A stretch of 33,650 nt of DNA from a virus, in IMG/VR virus record IMGVR_UViG_3300017757_005223, positions 1 through 33,650 of that record; one strand, given 5' to 3'. The notes under the pieces were generated by a model that saw only the letters and a program-made list of their open reading frames with translations, ran no database searches and had not been told where the DNA came from. Below, in pieces: positions 31,467 to 33,650 of this stretch (the first letter of the stretch is position 1; every line of letters begins with the position of its first letter). Made by a program: the position numbers and the translations under genes.

Positions 31467-32529
31467 AAAAATTACATTTGTAATACCAAGTAGAAACAAT
31501 TTAGAGTTCTTACAATTAGCATATAAATCAATTAGAAATTTAGAAACACAACATGAAATATTAGTATTAAATGATGCTAGTACTGATGGAACACAAGAAT
31601 GGATTAACAATTTAGGCGATAAAGATTTAATAGTCCACCATAACCCAGGACCAGATCGTATTGGTATAGTAGGTATGTTTGATAAAGGAATTGAAATGGC
31701 AAGAACAGAAATTATAATGGCTTTTCATTCAGATATGGTAGCAGCACCTGACTTAGATAAACATATTTTAAAACATCTTAAAAGAGGTACTGTTGTAAGT
31801 GCAACACGTGTAGAACCTCCATTACATCCAGATGGACCTGAAAAAATGTTAGTTGATTTTGGAGTTGAAGTTGAAGATTTTGATATAGATAAATTTAATA
31901 ATTGGGTTAATAACGAATATAAACCTAAACATGGTACATTAGTTACTGAAGGTATATTTGCACCTTGGTGTATGTATAGAGAAGATTTTTTAGCTATAGG
32001 GGGACATGATGAATTATTTGCCCCACAAAGTAAAGAAGATAGTGATATATTTAATCGTTTTATTTTAAAGGGTTATAAAATATTACAAACATGGGAAGGT
32101 TTAGTTTATCATTTTACAAGTAGAGGAAGTAGATTTAATAAACATGCTGGAGGAGGCCCAGGTCAAAACTCTCAAGAATGGATAAATACTACTACTACTA
32201 ATATGAAAAAATTCATAAAAAAATGGGGTACAACAGTACAACATGACCAATTTATGAAACCAATAATATCTCCTGTTTATAAAAGAAGTTTTAATATTAT
32301 AAATTCCAATCCCCAGATTGAAGAAGCATTAGAACCTTGGTCTAATGGTGGAAAAGATATTATTATTACAGTTGATGGTAATAATTTTACTCAACAAGAT
32401 TTTCAAATATTAACACAATTAAATGATATTATTAAAGATAGTGGTGAAATAGGAGAATTTGAATTAGGTAATTTAAAAATATCAATAAATAAAATTAAAG
32501 ATTATGTTAATGAGTTAATTAATGTGTAA
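31459..32529 (+). CDS. Glycosyltransferase family 2 (GT-A fold)
   Basis: The 356-aa protein has KITFVIPSRNNLEFLQLAYK at the start, ILVLNDASTDGTQEW (34-48) and the metal-site AFHSDM (88-93), then GGHDELFAPQSKEDSDIFNR, the typical GT2 catalytic loop with acidic residues. About 80 C-terminal residues (DIIITVDGNNFTQQDFQ onward) form an extra domain not needed for catalysis. It is the last enzyme of the glycan block, followed by a 33-base gap. Confidence 0.85.
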   Translation: MDKKITFVIPSRNNLEFLQLAYKSIRNLETQHEILVLNDASTDGTQEWINNLGDKDLIVHHNPGPDRIGIVGMFDKGIEMARTEIIMAFHSDMVAAPDLDKHILKHLKRGTVVSATRVEPPLHPDGPEKMLVDFGVEVEDFDIDKFNNWVNNEYKPKHGTLVTEGIFAPWCMYREDFLAIGGHDELFAPQSKEDSDIFNRFILKGYKILQTWEGLVYHFTSRGSRFNKHAGGGPGQNSQEWINTTTTNMKKFIKKWGTTVQHDQFMKPIISPVYKRSFNIINSNPQIEEALEPWSNGGKDIIITVDGNNFTQQDFQILTQLNDIIKDSGEIGEFELGNLKISINKIKDYVNELINV

Positions 32530-32562
32530 TATTTATAACCATTACCACTAAAACTTATTACT

Positions 32563-32880
32563 ATGGAGAAAGAAATTAAAAAGAAAAAAATTACAAGTAT
32601 TGAAATAAGTTATAGTAATAAAAGAGAATTAAAAGAATTATCAAATAAAGAAGCATTTCGTAACATTATAATGAGAAATTCTTTTAAAGCAATTAAGGAA
32701 GCAATTAAAAATGATAAAACAACAGTAGAACTATTTAATATAGTAAATTTATCTGTAATAATAAAACTATCATATTTGTACTACCCATCAGCATTAAAAA
32801 AGATAAGTAATTATTTTGAAGAATATGAAGAATATGAAAAATGTGCTGAAATAAAACAACTAATAAATAAAATAAAATAA
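32563..32880 (+). CDS. Hypothetical helical protein, 105 aa
   Basis: This small, very Lys- and Glu-rich protein begins KEIKKKKITSIEISYSNKRE and ends with a helical run (KISNYFEEYEEYEKCAEIKQ). It looks helical throughout. There is no signal or membrane segment. The stop shares its last base with the start of the Omp28-like gene, so the two are probably co-translated. No function is recognised. Confidence 0.6.
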   Translation: MEKEIKKKKITSIEISYSNKRELKELSNKEAFRNIIMRNSFKAIKEAIKNDKTTVELFNIVNLSVIIKLSYLYYPSALKKISNYFEEYEEYEKCAEIKQLINKIK

Positions 32881-33650
32881 TGAAAAATATAAATAAATCA
32901 AAAGGTTACTTTATAGTAACTGTATTTTGGATAGCAGTACTAACCTTTTGTTCACTAAAAACCCAAGCACAAACTTTTGTAAGTACACTACCAGAAAATA
33001 AAAATGTAATACTTGAAGAATTTACAGGTATTTATTGTCAATTTTGCCCTGATGGACATTTAATAGCACAAAATTTACATAATACTAACCCAAATGATGT
33101 ATTCTTAATTAATATACACACTGGTGGTTATTCTAACCCAAATGGACCTAATGATCCTGATTTTAACTGTTTATATGGGGGTGCTATAGCTACAAATGCT
33201 AATATAGCTGGTTACCCAGCTGGCTCAGTTAATAGAGCAATACTTTCAGGAATTACACCACAAAATCCTGGAGGAACAGCAATGAGTAGAAGTGATTGGG
33301 CTACAGCTGCAAGTAATATTATGTCACAACCATCTTATGTAAATGTAGCTGCACAAGCAAGTTATGATATGGTAACTGGTATTTTAACAGTAAATACTGA
33401 AACTTATTATACTTCAACTACTACTAATATAAATGTGTTACACGTAGCAGTAGTACAAAATAATGTAGCAGGTCCTCAAACAGGTGCTTTATCATATAAC
33501 CCAAATGCAATAATTACAGGACCTTGGAATCCAACTTACAATCACCAACATATGTTTAGACATTTAATGGATGGTGCTAATGGTCTAGAATTTAATGTTA
33601 CAACTGCAGGTACTTTTGTACCAAATACGCATACATGGCAAATGCCTACA
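32880..33650 (+). CDS. Omp28-like secreted protein with signal peptide (3' truncated by window edge)
   Basis: The frame is open from ATG 32880 to the edge of the window (257 codons). It starts with a Sec-type signal peptide: basic NINKSK, hydrophobic YFIVTVFWIAVLTF (10-23) and a likely cleavage after TQA (residue 30). The mature part begins with VILEEFTGIYCQFCPDGH (43-60), the thioredoxin-like opening of Omp28-related proteins of Bacteroidetes, with a CQFC (53-56) redox-like pair, then IAGYPAGSVNR. It would be exported to the periplasm or surface, unusual for a phage non-lysis protein. It follows the glycan block and could be a host-acquired surface protein or a receptor-modifying factor. Confidence 0.78.
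   Translation, partial: MKNINKSKGYFIVTVFWIAVLTFCSLKTQAQTFVSTLPENKNVILEEFTGIYCQFCPDGHLIAQNLHNTNPNDVFLINIHTGGYSNPNGPNDPDFNCLYGGAIATNANIAGYPAGSVNRAILSGITPQNPGGTAMSRSDWATAASNIMSQPSYVNVAAQASYDMVTGILTVNTETYYTSTTTNINVLHVAVVQNNVAGPQTGALSYNPNAIITGPWNPTYNHQHMFRHLMDGANGLEFNVTTAGTFVPNTHTWQMPT

Noticed and set aside
32529-32562. T4-type late promoter (TATAAATA-like) upstream of the 105-aa gene
   Set aside because: ATTTATAACC is only partly similar and is not repeated before other genes; AT-rich chance matches are expected here.
1-33650. CRISPR arrays, insertion sequences, retrons or toxin-antitoxin pairs
   Set aside because: No regularly spaced repeats, transposase, reverse transcriptase or recognisable toxin-antitoxin motifs were seen on either strand.

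Overview
The window is a densely packed, very AT-rich stretch of a large lytic phage genome. Every supported gene lies on the + strand, and neighbours commonly overlap by 4-20 bases or are separated by only a few. The replication core is T4-like: a family B DNA polymerase split into two genes, a gp45-type sliding clamp, gp44- and gp62-type clamp-loader subunits, and an ATP-dependent DNA ligase. I therefore read it as a T4-related myovirus. A Bacteroidetes (probably marine flavobacterial) host is inferred from three things. Promoters have a -33 TTG(G) box and a -7 TATATT(T/A)A box exactly 20 nt apart. Start codons follow A-rich leaders without Shine-Dalgarno sequences. The right edge carries an Omp28-like secreted protein gene with a signal peptide, a family typical of Bacteroidetes.

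Positions 1-8605 hold nucleic-acid metabolism. They contain the end of a DNA ligase, a UV-damage endonuclease (UvsE), a DpdA-like DNA transglycosylase, QueC, a tRNA-Gln, small membrane proteins, a thioredoxin, QueD, QueE, a thermonuclease-like protein, a phosphoribosyltransferase, FolE and an NTP pyrophosphatase. FolE, QueD, QueE and QueC form the pathway from GTP to preQ0, and DpdA would insert the deazaguanine base into DNA, so this phage probably makes 7-deazaguanine-modified DNA. The QueC copy has lost the usual zinc-binding cysteines, and QueD and QueE have non-standard metal-site motifs.

Positions 8606-9340 hold a single isolated gene with its own leader and a strong hairpin terminator, perhaps a virion protein. 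Positions 9346-19357 hold the replication module: polymerase N and C parts, a DUF2452 protein, clamp, clamp loader and a Cas4/RecB-like nuclease. It is interrupted by a chaperone cassette (Hsp20, GroES, GroEL).

Positions 19401-32529 form a roughly 13-kb glycan block. It contains several GT-A and GT-B glycosyltransferases, a three-part GT / GT10 fucosyltransferase-like / FkbM methyltransferase fusion, a sulfotransferase, a cupin, a SAM methyltransferase, a miniature DegT aminotransferase, GDP-mannose 4,6-dehydratase and a GalE-like epimerase. Together they could make and attach a decorated sugar chain to the virion, to DNA or to the host surface; the target is not visible in the sequence. The window ends in a small unknown gene and the truncated Omp28-like secreted protein.

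Several transcription units start at a repeated promoter (1408, 2825, 7339, 9297, 13600, 16208, possibly 19341 and 8632). No integrase, CRISPR array, insertion sequence or origin was recognised. No stretch longer than about 300 bases lacks a gene.
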